NCBI GenBank assembly: GCA_937859595.1
Contig: CALMAH010000043.1
Span: 1-53,206 of the forward strand
DNA length: 53,206 bases
Reading direction: 5' to 3'
From: an uncultured Acidobacteriota bacterium
Lineage (GTDB): Bacteria; Acidobacteriota; Blastocatellia; Pyrinomonadales; Pyrinomonadaceae
In this document: piece by piece, positions 29,385 to 38,735 of the stretch
How the letters are laid out: each line of letters begins with the position of its first letter
How positions within the stretch are numbered: the first letter of the stretch is position 1
Translations under genes and position numbers: made by a program
The notes under the pieces: model-generated
Told to the model about the DNA's origin: nothing
What the model saw: the letters and a program-made list of their open reading frames with translations, nothing else
Databases searched by the model: none

Positions 29385-30503
29385 CTATTCGAGTTCTTCG
29401 ATAGCAATATCGTGAAAACGCCGCCTGACGGAGTTTATATTCACAAATGGAAGTGGATGAACATGGGTCCTGTTTGTCAGCAGGACGAAAATTCTTTCGT
29501 TTACAGGGTCGATCCAGAGCGATGTGCCTGTAAATCCATTGTGTCCAAAGCTTTCGGGCGGCATCTTCGTGCCTGCGGTCGAGTCCTTTGTTGACGCGAG
29601 CTGAAACGCGAACGACCGGTCTTCGTTCATACCCTTTGTAAAATTCGTGCGGAAAAGCCCGCAGGTCTCCGGCTTCAAAAGCTTTGTATGATCCGGTAAA
29701 AACTGCAAAGCTATCTTAAAGACCTCTTCGGCGGTGGAAAAAAGCCCGGCATGGCCCGCCACACCACCCATAAAATAAGCGTTGCCGTCGTGAACCTCGC
29801 CCCATATCTGCCAAGGACGAAAATACGATTCCAGATCGAGCCGCAGATGGCCTTGATCGATACATGTCTGTTTTTCGTAAGAATTGCCGAATTCCGAAGC
29901 CGCAATTCTCGTGAACAGCACTTCCGAAAGGGGATTGAATAATGTGTCAGACAACCCAAGTGGTCGAATGACCTCTTCGTCCGCGATTCGGTCGATCAGT
30001 TGGCCCCGCAACCGCTCAATCAAAAATGTCAATATCAAAAAATTAAGATCGCTGTAAACGACCGAAGGTTTGTTTAGCAATATCGGGGTTCGAACGATTT
30101 CCGCTAAGATTGCATCGCGGTCTTCAACCAACAAGTAAAAGGGCCGCCATGCCTGAAACAACGTACCATGAGCAGCCAATTCAACGACCGAGGTACCCCG
30201 AGCACCTTCGCAAGCAGCAGGTACCCGGAACTCCTCAAAATAATTCTCAACTGTTTGACCTAACTCGATCTCGCAAGACTCGGTCATTCGTGCGGCGAGC
30301 ACCCCGGTCACCAACGGCTTCGTAAGGCTTGCGAGGTCATAGACCGTATCGAGCCTTGCAGATATCCGTTCCGGCTCAACGACTGCGTAACCTAGAGCAT
30401 CCTGAAAAATGATCTCGCCCTTTTCCGCGACGAGATATACCGCCGAGGGAAAATCCCCTGCGTCGATACGCTCCTGTAAGAATTCCGAGAGCCGTTCGTT
30501 CAT
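29385..30503 (-). CDS. Serine hydrolase of the beta-lactamase/class C-like family
   Basis: The 372-residue protein has the active-site Ser-x-x-Lys in YDLASLTKPLV (Ser59, Lys62) and the Tyr motif in VVYSDLNFLIL (YSD-type). A late GHNGFTGTSLWIDP occupies the place of the KTG/HTG triad. No clear signal peptide is seen, so it may act in the cytosol or lack a standard leader. Related enzymes include esterases, D-aminopeptidases and beta-lactamase-like proteins; substrate is not known. It lies 21 bp upstream of chrA on the same strand. Confidence 0.88.
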   Translation of the reverse strand: MNERLSEFLQERIDAGDFPSAVYLVAEKGEIIFQDALGYAVVEPERISARLDTVYDLASLTKPLVTGVLAARMTESCEIELGQTVENYFEEFRVPAACEGARGTSVVELAAHGTLFQAWRPFYLLVEDRDAILAEIVRTPILLNKPSVVYSDLNFLILTFLIERLRGQLIDRIADEEVIRPLGLSDTLFNPLSEVLFTRIAASEFGNSYEKQTCIDQGHLRLDLESYFRPWQIWGEVHDGNAYFMGGVAGHAGLFSTAEEVFKIALQFLPDHTKLLKPETCGLFRTNFTKGMNEDRSFAFQLASTKDSTAGTKMPPESFGHNGFTGTSLWIDPVNERIFVLLTNRTHVHPLPFVNINSVRRRFHDIAIEELE

Positions 30504-30626
30504 GTAATAAAGTCTAAACCGTTGATCGAAAATGTTAAACGGACATCATGCACATCCAGGGTCGATTGACACGACCGGCAGTATAAGCATAGACTTCGGA
30601 AACACATTTTCTTGGAGGTAAACGCT

Positions 30627-31076
30627 GTGAGCAAGGCTAAATCTGCCGATCTGATACTTAAATTATACGACCTTAGGCGGGAGGAAGTTATGCGCAAAGC
30701 CCGCGATTGGATGTTCTCGTTCAACCCGAAGAGTGCTGAGGAGTTTGAAGCCACGATGATGGATCCCGAAGTCGGCGCATATCTGCGGATGGTAACTTCA
30801 TACTGGGACATGGCTGCGGCACTCGTCAGACACAAAGCCATCGACGCCGATATGTTCAACGACACGGTCGGTGAACACATCCTCGTTTTCGCAAAGATCG
30901 AACCTTTTCTTGACGAACTGAGAACAAAATGGGAGATGCCCGATGCGTTCAAACATCTTGAAAAGGTGATAATGGACCGCAAAGACGGGGCAAAGAGGCT
31001 TAAGAAAACTCAGGAGTGGCTTAGGTCGCTGCAGGAGGGGGCGGTCCAAGAGCAATCAAGCGAAGCCGCCGCATAG
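30627..31076 (+). CDS. Hypothetical helical protein (DUF4760-like)
   Basis: The product (149 residues) starts at GTG 30627, which has a GGAGG site at 30613-30618 that an upstream TTG start would place inside the coding frame. It is wholly helical and cytosolic. Notable is the phrase MVTSYWDMAAALVRHKAIDADMFNDTVGEHILVFAKIEPFL, reminiscent of DUF4760-type proteins. It ends in QEQSSEAAA. A terminator follows 23 bp after the stop. It is divergent from the serine hydrolase. No function is proposed. Confidence 0.72.
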   Translation: MSKAKSADLILKLYDLRREEVMRKARDWMFSFNPKSAEEFEATMMDPEVGAYLRMVTSYWDMAAALVRHKAIDADMFNDTVGEHILVFAKIEPFLDELRTKWEMPDAFKHLEKVIMDRKDGAKRLKKTQEWLRSLQEGAVQEQSSEAAA

Positions 31077-31098
31077 CACTCCCTTTTTTCACAAAGCG

Positions 31099-31132
31099 AA
31101 TAGCCGTCCTCGGGCGGCTATTGGCTTTTTTT
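31099..31132. terminator. Intrinsic terminator between convergent genes
   Basis: AATAGCCG (31099-31106) pairs with CGGCTATT (31115-31122) across an 8-nt loop, and GGC-TTTTTTT follows. It ends the hypothetical gene at 31076. It overlaps the stop codon region of the convergent oxidoreductase gene, ending at 31118. Confidence 0.82.
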
Positions 31133-32110
31133 ACCCACACCAAGCCGGCGCACATGTCTTTCGATCCGCTCAAGCACGCCGATCGCCAATGCAAGTGCCC
31201 GGCGGCCGTCATGCCCCGTCACCTCCGGCACCAGATCATTCTCAATACAATCGAGAAACGATGCTATCTCTGCACGAAGCGGCTCTATGTCCCTGACCTC
31301 CAATCTATCTATAGAAATTCCCAGCAGCGGATGTGCCGCACCCGGAGCAAGTGTGGTAAGCGACGCGAATTTGGTTGCGTAATCGAGAACAACATAGGCA
31401 TTCGATTGGTAAAATCGCGTTTTTCTTATCTTTTCGGTTCCAATACGGGAAGCAGTGATATTGGCAACGGCCCCGTTCTCAAATTCGATACGCGCATTGG
31501 CCGCATCCACTTTGTCGGAGATCACCGGGATCCCGACCGCCCTGATCTCACTTACCTTGACGTCTTCACCTACCATCCATTGAACTGCGTCGAGATCGTG
31601 GATCATCACATCGAGCACAACATCCACATCAAGCGAGCGGTTCGGAAATGGTGAGACCCGGTGTATCTCAAAATAGAGCGGGTCAGTAACGTGCGGGCGA
31701 AGTGCGACCATCGCCGGGTTAAATCGTTCGAGCTGACCGACCATCAACTTCCGGCCGGAGGACTCGGCAGCGGCGATCATCGCATCCGCTTCTTCAAGCG
31801 AAAGTGCGATCGGTTTTTCCACCAGTACGTGCGTCCCGCTTTCCAAAAAGGCGCAGGCTATCTCGCAATGTGTCTCGGTCGGTGTCGCGATCGAGACCAG
31901 ATCGACCTTTGCAAGTAGTTCCCGCCAATCGGTAAAAGCTGCCCCGCCGTGTTCGGTAGCGATCTTTTCCGCGGTCTTTTTATCCAGATCGCACGCGCCT
32001 ACATATTCCAGGCGGCCTTCTGCCGCAAGTTCGGAATAGTTTCTTGCGTGATGCCGTCCCAGCGAGCCGACCCCGACCGCCGCGGCTCGAAGCATGGTGT
32101 CTACTCCCAT
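31118..32110 (-). CDS. Gfo/Idh/MocA family oxidoreductase
   Basis: The 330-residue protein has an N-terminal Rossmann fold (AAAVGVGSLGRHHARNYSEL), the VEKPIALSLEEADAMI catalytic Lys-Pro motif and VGQLERFNP. The C-terminal half has DVVLDVMIHDLDAVQWMVGE and a lipid-A-type phrase AVANITASRIGTEKIRKTRFYQ. Similar proteins act on UDP-sugars (for example 3-keto-GlcNAc formation in GnnA-type lipid A modification) but this is only suggested. ATG 32095 is an alternative start. Confidence 0.88.
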   Translation of the reverse strand: MGVDTMLRAAAVGVGSLGRHHARNYSELAAEGRLEYVGACDLDKKTAEKIATEHGGAAFTDWRELLAKVDLVSIATPTETHCEIACAFLESGTHVLVEKPIALSLEEADAMIAAAESSGRKLMVGQLERFNPAMVALRPHVTDPLYFEIHRVSPFPNRSLDVDVVLDVMIHDLDAVQWMVGEDVKVSEIRAVGIPVISDKVDAANARIEFENGAVANITASRIGTEKIRKTRFYQSNAYVVLDYATKFASLTTLAPGAAHPLLGISIDRLEVRDIEPLRAEIASFLDCIENDLVPEVTGHDGRRALALAIGVLERIERHVRRLGVGKKSQ

Positions 32111-32177
32111 CGTTTGAACCTTAGATGAAATTTAGTAATACTTTGTATTTTCAGCCAAGCCGCTGTAAATAACAAAG

Positions 32178-33734
32178 ATGAAAGTCGTTTCGTCGTTCCT
32201 CAATTCGCGATATTTCTGGGCTAGTTTCGCCGTTCTTGCGGTTTTCGTGTACTTTTTCGGGTTGACGGTGCCGCTGCTCGGGCCCGACGAACCCCGCTAT
32301 GCACAGGTCGCACGGGAAATGTGGCAGAGATCCGACTGGGTCACGCCCACGCTCGGCGGCTTTCACTGGTTCGAAAAACCGGCTCTCCTTTACTGGCTTC
32401 AAAAGACCTCGTACAGCATTTTTGGTGTCAGTGAATTTTCGGCTCGCTTCGGTTCCGCAATTTTTGGCCTCGGGACGGTGATTTGCGCCTGGATCCTCGG
32501 AAAGGCTGCCTACGGCTCAAACAAAACAGCCAATACTAAGCCCGAGCCGGAAAAATATCTTGCCTTGGTGGCGGCGTCCGCTCTTGGGCTGATCGTATTT
32601 TCCCGGGGTGCGAGCTTCGATATCATTCTTACGTTCCCGATCGCCGCAGCGATGACCGGCTTTTTTGTCTTCGACCGGGCAGGCAACGGGGAAATACAGC
32701 GCATTTGGGGACTCGCCGCGTTTTATTTCTTTATCGGGGTCGCGGTTCTTGCGAAGGGCTTGGTAGGTTTCGTATTTCCTTTCGCGATCGTCGGCTTCTA
32801 TCACGTTCTGCGCTGGAGATCTCCCTCCAAAGCTCTTCTTCTGAGTCCGGCCTGGGGCCTGCCTTTGGCGATGGCCGTTGCCGCAAGCTGGTACTTGCCG
32901 ATGTACCTAAGGCACGGCTGGGAGTTTATCGACGAGTTCTTCGTCCAGCACCACTTTCAGCGATATACGTCTAACAAATACCGCCATCCGCAGCCTTTTC
33001 ATTTCTTTTTCTGGGTCTTGCCGCTGATGACCATACCATGGCTGCCGTTCTTTCTTGCGGAACTGTGGCGAACTCTTAAGGCTTTTGTTCCACGAAAGCA
33101 GCGAGAATTTCAAGATGGCTCAGATGAACCTGGAACCGGGCTAGAAACGGGTGGCTCTGCAATGGCCAGATCTCCCCTTGCTATCTTTGCCTTTGCTTGG
33201 ATGTCGGTGCCGCTCGTGTTTTTTTCGTTTTCCGGATCAAAACTTCCCGGTTACATCTTGCCGGCCGTGCCTCCCGCGCTGATCTTGGCGGGACTTGCGG
33301 CCTATCGTTTCTCCTTGGGTTCGGAGCTTAGAGCCGCGAGCGTTAAAGCTCTCGCCTTGGTTACGCTGGTCGTTATCGTGATAGTGATCCAATTCGCCTT
33401 GCCGCATTTTGCCAAGAAGGACTCGGTCAAAGATCTGATCTCCGCAGCCGACCGGCGGGTCCCGCCCTCAACTCCGGTCGCCGGGTTTATGACCATTTCG
33501 CATAATGCAGAGTTTTATGCAGCCGGCCGTTTGCTGCGTTTCCCTGATGGCACCCAAAAAAGATTGAATGATGTTGAGGAAGTGGCCGCTTTTCTCGGCA
33601 CTTCGGTCGATCGTGAACTGCTAGTGATCTTGCGTAGGGAACACGTTCATTTTCTTCGGTCATCGCCCCTCCTAACCTGTGAGATAATTGCCGAAAGTGG
33701 AGAATATGCCATCGCGGTCGTTCGTATGCTCTAA
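32178..33734 (+). CDS. ArnT-like glycosyltransferase (GT83 / PMT-type)
   Basis: The 518-residue integral membrane protein has the family signature VPLLGPDEPRYAQVAREMWQRSDWVTPTLGGFHWFEKPALLYWLQ near the N-terminus. About eleven hydrophobic helices and a C-terminal soluble domain follow (RVPPSTPVAGFMTISHNAEFYAAGRLLR). The paired acids in GPDEPR are typical of ArnT/PMT polyprenyl-phosphate-sugar transferases. It likely modifies lipid A or another envelope glycan, a fit with the preceding oxidoreductase. It ends with a 4-bp overlap with the convergent gene. Confidence 0.9.
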   Translation: MKVVSSFLNSRYFWASFAVLAVFVYFFGLTVPLLGPDEPRYAQVAREMWQRSDWVTPTLGGFHWFEKPALLYWLQKTSYSIFGVSEFSARFGSAIFGLGTVICAWILGKAAYGSNKTANTKPEPEKYLALVAASALGLIVFSRGASFDIILTFPIAAAMTGFFVFDRAGNGEIQRIWGLAAFYFFIGVAVLAKGLVGFVFPFAIVGFYHVLRWRSPSKALLLSPAWGLPLAMAVAASWYLPMYLRHGWEFIDEFFVQHHFQRYTSNKYRHPQPFHFFFWVLPLMTIPWLPFFLAELWRTLKAFVPRKQREFQDGSDEPGTGLETGGSAMARSPLAIFAFAWMSVPLVFFSFSGSKLPGYILPAVPPALILAGLAAYRFSLGSELRAASVKALALVTLVVIVIVIQFALPHFAKKDSVKDLISAADRRVPPSTPVAGFMTISHNAEFYAAGRLLRFPDGTQKRLNDVEEVAAFLGTSVDRELLVILRREHVHFLRSSPLLTCEIIAESGEYAIAVVRML

Positions 33735-34672
33735 TCTGCCGCAGCCCTCCGGAGCCTGTCCATCAAGGCGGCGCCGATGCCTTCTTCGCCGACAGCCTGG
33801 CAATAGATTGTCTCGACACCCGCTCGGTCACACTCGCGAAAAAATTCAAACACCTCGCGTGCGTATTCGGTGATCGACCCGGCGACGCGGACGAGGGCAA
33901 ATTCAGTATCTGGTTTATCGAGCCCTATAAAGGCCGCTGATCTGTCGTTCGGAATGCGGACATCGGGGAAAACCAACACGACTTGTGCCCGCGGCGAGTA
34001 ATGCCTATGCCGAAGCCCGGGACTGCGGACCTCGTGGGTTGTGTCGCTTCCCGCGTCGCGAGCCTCCGGGACCGTCGTCCGGAGCTGCTCAAGTGAAATG
34101 GCTCCTTTTCTTAACACGACCGGCACGTCCTCCGTGCAATCGACTACGGTCGATTCCAGCCCGATGCGTGTCGCCTCACCTAGCAGAATGCACTCGATCC
34201 GCCCATCCATGTCCTCAAGCACCGCCTGCCAAGTTGTCGGGCTGGGCCTGCCCGAAAGATTGGCTGACGGGGCAACGACAGCCCCTCCGCAGGCAAGTAT
34301 GAATTTCCGAGCAAGTTCATTGTCGGGCATTCTTACGCCTATCGTGTCGAGCCCAGCAGTTGCTATTTCCGGCACCCCGGGCAACTTCTTCAGTACCACC
34401 GTGAGTGGCCCCGGGAAGAACGCATCGATAAGCTTCTGTGCGTTGGCATTTATCGGGCCTGCGACCAAACCTAATTGCTCGATCGACCCGATGTGGGCAA
34501 TAAGCGGATTGTCGGCGGGCCTTGTCTTTGCCTCGAACAACTTTCTTATCGCCTCTGGCTCGGACAACCGCGCTGCCAGGCCATAAACCGTTTCGGTCGG
34601 AAATGCAGCAACGCCGCCCCGTTTTACGAACTCGGCAGCCTCCTCAAAGTTTTTGGTCAACACCGTTTTCAT
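33731..34672 (-). CDS. L-threonylcarbamoyladenylate synthase (Sua5/YrdC)
   Basis: The 313-residue protein has the YrdC core: GGVAAFPTETVYGLAARLSEPEAIRKLFEAKTRPADNPLIAHI, FPGPLTVVLKK and VAPSANLSGRPSPTTWQAV. It also has a C-terminal Sua5 domain after TVVDCTEDVPVVLRKGAISLEQL, with SPGLRHRHYSP linking the two. It makes threonylcarbamoyl-AMP for the t6A37 modification of ANN-decoding tRNAs. It is convergent with the glycosyltransferase gene. Confidence 0.95.
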   Translation of the reverse strand: MKTVLTKNFEEAAEFVKRGGVAAFPTETVYGLAARLSEPEAIRKLFEAKTRPADNPLIAHIGSIEQLGLVAGPINANAQKLIDAFFPGPLTVVLKKLPGVPEIATAGLDTIGVRMPDNELARKFILACGGAVVAPSANLSGRPSPTTWQAVLEDMDGRIECILLGEATRIGLESTVVDCTEDVPVVLRKGAISLEQLRTTVPEARDAGSDTTHEVRSPGLRHRHYSPRAQVVLVFPDVRIPNDRSAAFIGLDKPDTEFALVRVAGSITEYAREVFEFFRECDRAGVETIYCQAVGEEGIGAALMDRLRRAAAD

Positions 34673-34822
34673 TAAAAATTGTTCAAACCTGTTTATTTTT
34701 TTCTTAAACTATGTCAATATAATAACTTCCTCCCAAATCCCACCCTGGACCCGCGCTCTCTTTCGGGTTCGAACTCCCCAAAATATTTTAAGTCCATTGA
34801 ATGATAAGTCATCTATTACTGT

Positions 34823-35218
34823 ATGGCGAAGAGGAAAATTGTCCCCCGGCCCAGCAATCTTGTGTTCATAGTTGAGGACGACCAAACGATCGCCAGGCTT
34901 CTGCGTCATTGGTTGGTTCAGCGTGGTTTTGAAGTGGAGATCCTGCCGGATGGGCGCGTCGCCATTGAGACCCTTGCCACGGTAAAGCCGCCAAGGATGG
35001 TCTTCCTCGACATAATGATGCCGTTCGCGGACGGTTTTGAAGTTCTTTCTAACATCCGTTCCAAAAAGGATTGGAGCAAAGTCCCGGTGATAATGATCAC
35101 CTCGCGTTCAAGCGAAGATTCGATCGTAAGAGCGTTTGAAGCAGGAGCGAACGACTATGTTACCAAGCCCTTCAAACCCGGCGAGCTCATGGTCAGAATG
35201 AATCGCCTTCTCGTCTGA
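34823..35218 (+). CDS. Single-domain response regulator
   Basis: The 131-residue receiver-only protein has acidic pocket residues Glu18/Asp19, phosphoacceptor Asp63 (VFLDIMMPFADGFEVL), Thr93/Ser94 (MITSRSSED) and Lys115 (YVTKPFKPGE). It lacks an output domain, so it acts through protein contacts. It is 24 bp upstream of the YaiO gene, making it the first gene of the exopolysaccharide-type operon and a probable regulator of it. A TATAAT hexamer lies at 34718-34723 but no clean -35 was found. Confidence 0.9.
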   Translation: MAKRKIVPRPSNLVFIVEDDQTIARLLRHWLVQRGFEVEILPDGRVAIETLATVKPPRMVFLDIMMPFADGFEVLSNIRSKKDWSKVPVIMITSRSSEDSIVRAFEAGANDYVTKPFKPGELMVRMNRLLV

Positions 35219-35242
35219 TCCGATCCCGGCCCGCCTACTACC

Positions 35243-36058
35243 ATGAAATTTGCCCATTTCGCACTCATTTATATCCTTCTTGCGACCGCAGTCGCCGGCC
35301 AGAACGATACGCGGCCGGATGAACGTGAACATTCGGAGGAAACCACTGAGACAAGTGAGATCACCAGCTATGAAGTATTGCTGCAGTATTCGCAGGACAG
35401 ACTTTCACGGGATCTGGGCACCTGGCGGACGGCAATGTTCTCATTTGAACGGCGTTCGGGCCGACGACAGATCATTTGGGGTACCTACCGCGCGAGCGAG
35501 CGAAGATCAGAGCGCGATCAGGAGTTCATTGGCGGCATTTACCGAAGATTTGGCAAAAAAATGGCCGTGACCGCCGAAGGAATGTACAGTCCGACCTTCA
35601 AATACGTCGGAAAGTTTTCGGCAATGGGCGAAGTGGAGCGAGACATGGGTAGAGGTTACGTTGCCCATGTCGGCGGTCGCTATACCTCATATGACGGCGT
35701 CAAAGCGACGAGCGTCTACGGCCTTCTGGAAAAATACTGGACAAGCAACCGGATCGCATACACGCTTTACGTCACGAATCTGACCAATGCCGGGACCGCG
35801 CCTACACATCGCGTACAGTACAACCGTTACTTTGGCGAGAGGTCAAACACCATAGGAGCTACTTTTTCCATCGGGCGTGAACACGAAAATCTTGGGCCGG
35901 GAATAGGAATTCTTCGCAGCGATACCTGGAGCACCGCAGTATCGGGAAGATTTTGGCTTACAAGGAACATCGGGATAAACGTTGACGGCCTGTTTCACAA
36001 ACAGGGCCACCTTTACAACCGGAGAGGGTTGAATGTCGGGACCCGTATTCGCTTTTAA
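35243..36058 (+). CDS. YaiO-family outer-membrane beta-barrel protein
   Basis: The 271-residue protein has a signal peptide (about residues 1-19). It then carries a string of amphipathic strands ending with RGLNVGTRIRF, a terminal-Phe barrel signature. YaiO-like phrases include YGLLEKYWTSNRIAYTLYVTNLTNAGTAPTHRVQYNRYFGERSNTIGATFSIGRE. In E. coli, yaiO neighbours the glycosyltransferase gene yaiP; a GT2 gene follows here too. It overlaps the next gene by 26 bp. It probably provides an outer-membrane exit for the polymer (inference). Confidence 0.87.
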   Translation: MKFAHFALIYILLATAVAGQNDTRPDEREHSEETTETSEITSYEVLLQYSQDRLSRDLGTWRTAMFSFERRSGRRQIIWGTYRASERRSERDQEFIGGIYRRFGKKMAVTAEGMYSPTFKYVGKFSAMGEVERDMGRGYVAHVGGRYTSYDGVKATSVYGLLEKYWTSNRIAYTLYVTNLTNAGTAPTHRVQYNRYFGERSNTIGATFSIGREHENLGPGIGILRSDTWSTAVSGRFWLTRNIGINVDGLFHKQGHLYNRRGLNVGTRIRF

Positions 36059-37196
36059 TGTCGCGGCAGATCTTGCCTGGTGGGCCGGGTCTTCGTTTAC
36101 TCTGATCAGCCTTTTGTGCGTGCTGCTGATGGTTGCCTTGCGGCTCAGGTCAGATCTCGAGCAGCGAAGGCGGATAAAGGTGGCCAGCCGCATCGAGCCT
36201 CTCTTATTCCACGCTACAGAACCGGCCGCCGCAGCAGACGACGGATACGAAGATAACAACGGCTCACCGGTGCCTGCAGCCTCGGATATTTCATCAGACT
36301 TTGACGGACGGCAGGGTTTCCTCCTTTTCTTAGAGGAATGGAACTACCTGCATGAATCGCTGGATGGTGAGGCAAAAGACGGCCTGAACAAACTTGCAAA
36401 TAACCTTCGGATAATTGACGAGATCACGGCGTTGTTGGACAGTCCGTTCGTCGACAGGCGTCTCTTGGCAATAAACACCTTGGGTAATCTTCGGGAAGCA
36501 AGCGCCTATGAGCGGATAGAAACGATTGCCGCATCGGCTGACCCGATAGTTTCCTCCTGGGCCTGGAGGGCGCTGATGAGGATCGACACCAAGGCTGCCG
36601 TTGATCGCGATCTCAAGATGATCGCCGGCAGAGATGATTGGTCCCCGATCTTCGTGGCTGAGGTGCTGCAGGGACTCGACGCCGACATTCTATCCGTACC
36701 GTTATGTTCGCTTGTTCGCGAGTGTCACGAACAGCGGTTGCCTGAGCGGCAGATGGCCCGTCTTATATCGTATCTGATCTTTTCGCACGTCTATGACCAC
36801 AATTCGCTGATCTCGCGGATCATCAACGAAAGCAGCGAGAAAGAGGTGCTCATCGCGTGCCTTAGGCTCGTTCAGGACGATTCGGTTCTCGCACGGGTGC
36901 GTGAACTTGCCAAAGATGAACGATGGGAGGTGCGGCTGCAGGTCGTTCTTACACTCGGCCGGCTTGGACATGCCGAGGACACTGAGCTGCTTATAAATGC
37001 CCTGGAAGACCCCGATTGGTGGGTCCGCTATCGTGCGGCGAGCGCACTGATAAACATGCCGGATGTAAGCCGGAAACAGATCGATCGCTTAAGCCGGACC
37101 CTTCCGAACGAATTTGCTCGGGACATCCTAAACCAGGTAAAAGCCGAGATGGAACTATCATGCCTCAAGCCGAGTTCGCTGGCCTTGTCCAGATAA
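36033..37196 (+). CDS. HEAT-repeat protein with N-terminal membrane helix
   Basis: The 387-residue protein has one membrane segment (about residues 19-40). A variable linker follows, then HEAT-like helical repeats (residues ~115-370), for example DDSVLARVRELAKDERWEVRLQVVLTLGRLGHAEDTELLINALEDPDWWVRYRAASALINM. It lies between the YaiO barrel and the GT2 synthase with 26- and 37-bp overlaps, so it may be a scaffold of that system. It is not a phycobilisome lyase, because its context is export. Confidence 0.8.
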   Translation: MSGPVFAFNVAADLAWWAGSSFTLISLLCVLLMVALRLRSDLEQRRRIKVASRIEPLLFHATEPAAAADDGYEDNNGSPVPAASDISSDFDGRQGFLLFLEEWNYLHESLDGEAKDGLNKLANNLRIIDEITALLDSPFVDRRLLAINTLGNLREASAYERIETIAASADPIVSSWAWRALMRIDTKAAVDRDLKMIAGRDDWSPIFVAEVLQGLDADILSVPLCSLVRECHEQRLPERQMARLISYLIFSHVYDHNSLISRIINESSEKEVLIACLRLVQDDSVLARVRELAKDERWEVRLQVVLTLGRLGHAEDTELLINALEDPDWWVRYRAASALINMPDVSRKQIDRLSRTLPNEFARDILNQVKAEMELSCLKPSSLALSR

Positions 37197-38608
37197 TACA
37201 GTGGTTCTTTTTGAGCTACTTCATCGCACTGAACGGCACATATCTTGTGCTGACGGCGATCTCGCTGGCGGTTCTTCCACGGTTCATTCGGAAACAGACG
37301 ATCCATAAACTGCCCCGCCATCAGAGCGGTTTTGAGCCCCCGATCTCGCTTGTAGTTACCGCATTTAACGAAGAAGCGGTGATAATCCCGACTGTAAAGG
37401 CATTGCTCCAGATCGAGTATCACGAGTATGAGATCCTTGTGATAAATGATGGATCCAACGACCGCACGCTTGACGTTCTTATCGATGAGTTTGACATGGT
37501 CGCCGTGCCGACCGCGTTCCGACGCCGGGTGGAGCACAAGCCGATACGGGCGGTTTATCAATCGCGAAAATATTCGGCGCTTCGCGTGATCGACAAGGAA
37601 AACGGAGGATGCAAGGCTGACGCCTCGAACGCGGGTGTCAACGGCGCCAGATACGGGCTCTTTATGCCGCTCGATGCAGACACGATCCTCAACCGTGACT
37701 GCCTTATATACATGATCCAGCCATTTCTGCTGAATCCGGACACGGTAGGTGTCGGCGGAAATGTCCGCATCTTGAACGGGTGCGGCGTAGAGGGAGGAAA
37801 TCTGACTCGTGTTGGGCTGCCGAAAACGTGGCTTGGTTTGTATCAGGTGCTGGAATATTCGAGGGCATTTCTCACCAGCCGCGTCGGTTGGAATCAACTG
37901 GATTCTTTGCCTCTTATCTCGGGCGCGTTCGGCTTGTTCAACAAAGAGGCCGTTATCAAGGTCGGCGGCTATAGCCACACTTCTCTCGGAGAGGATATGG
38001 ATCTCGTGCTCCGACTCCATCGACACTATCGTTTGAACGGAATTCCCTATCGCATCGACTTCGTTGCGGATCCTGTGTGCTGGACCGAAGCCCCCGAAAC
38101 GTTCAGCGTTCTGAGAAAACAGAGGGTTCGCTGGCAGCGGGGCCTTTTCGACTGCCTGTTTGAGAACCGGAAGCTGCTCTTTCACCCAAAAAGCGGCGGC
38201 GTTGGCTGGCTGTCTTTCCCGTTCCTGCTCTTCCTCGAGGGTATAAGCCCGCTGATCGAGATCTTCGGAATGGCTTTCTTCATCGTATGCCTTTATTTCG
38301 ATCTGGTAAGTTTCGGGGGGGCTCTCGCATTCTTGATATTGTCGCTCGGGGCCGGCTTTCTCCTTTCGATCGGCTCTATACTGATCGAAGAACTTTCGTT
38401 TCGAACATATCCTAAAACGAAAGATCTGCTTATCCTGGTTCTCGGTGCCTTTATCGAAAACTTCGGTTACCGCCAGCTTATGTCATTTTGGCGGCTTGAG
38501 GGAACCATTAAATGGATCCTTCGGACAAAATCGAGCTGGGGCACGATGACCCGCAGCGCCGCATGGTCAGATGGCGGCGAAAAAGCGGCCAGCCTCCCCA
38601 AGGCCTAA
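37160..38608 (+). CDS. Processive-type family 2 glycosyltransferase
   Basis: The 482-residue protein from ATG 37160 begins with membrane helix QIIQWFFLSYFIALNGTYLVL. A GT2 domain follows: SLVVTAFNEEAVIIPTVKALLQIEYHEYEILVINDGSNDRT, the MPLDADT DxD motif, SLGEDMDLVLR, and KQRVRWQRG, the QxxRW motif of processive synthases. About four C-terminal helices come after. Longer starts in this frame are shadowed by the HEAT gene. It would polymerise an extracellular or periplasmic glycan through the membrane. Its sugar is unknown. Confidence 0.88.
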   Translation: MPQAEFAGLVQIIQWFFLSYFIALNGTYLVLTAISLAVLPRFIRKQTIHKLPRHQSGFEPPISLVVTAFNEEAVIIPTVKALLQIEYHEYEILVINDGSNDRTLDVLIDEFDMVAVPTAFRRRVEHKPIRAVYQSRKYSALRVIDKENGGCKADASNAGVNGARYGLFMPLDADTILNRDCLIYMIQPFLLNPDTVGVGGNVRILNGCGVEGGNLTRVGLPKTWLGLYQVLEYSRAFLTSRVGWNQLDSLPLISGAFGLFNKEAVIKVGGYSHTSLGEDMDLVLRLHRHYRLNGIPYRIDFVADPVCWTEAPETFSVLRKQRVRWQRGLFDCLFENRKLLFHPKSGGVGWLSFPFLLFLEGISPLIEIFGMAFFIVCLYFDLVSFGGALAFLILSLGAGFLLSIGSILIEELSFRTYPKTKDLLILVLGAFIENFGYRQLMSFWRLEGTIKWILRTKSSWGTMTRSAAWSDGGEKAASLPKA

Positions 38609-38735
38609 GCCCATCTCATAGGCGGTTTGCCGATCTCAGCAAATAGGCCTTCGTGTACACATGCTATGAGCACGCACATGTCCCGCGGCCACGGCTTTTT
38701 CCGTTGAACCGTTCCATTGAGATAGAATCGGGTTA

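Noticed and set aside
37028..38185. 385-codon open frame on the minus strand
   Set aside because: It lies opposite the HEAT and GT2 genes, has no recognisable family and is explained as an antisense shadow of GC-rich coding DNA.
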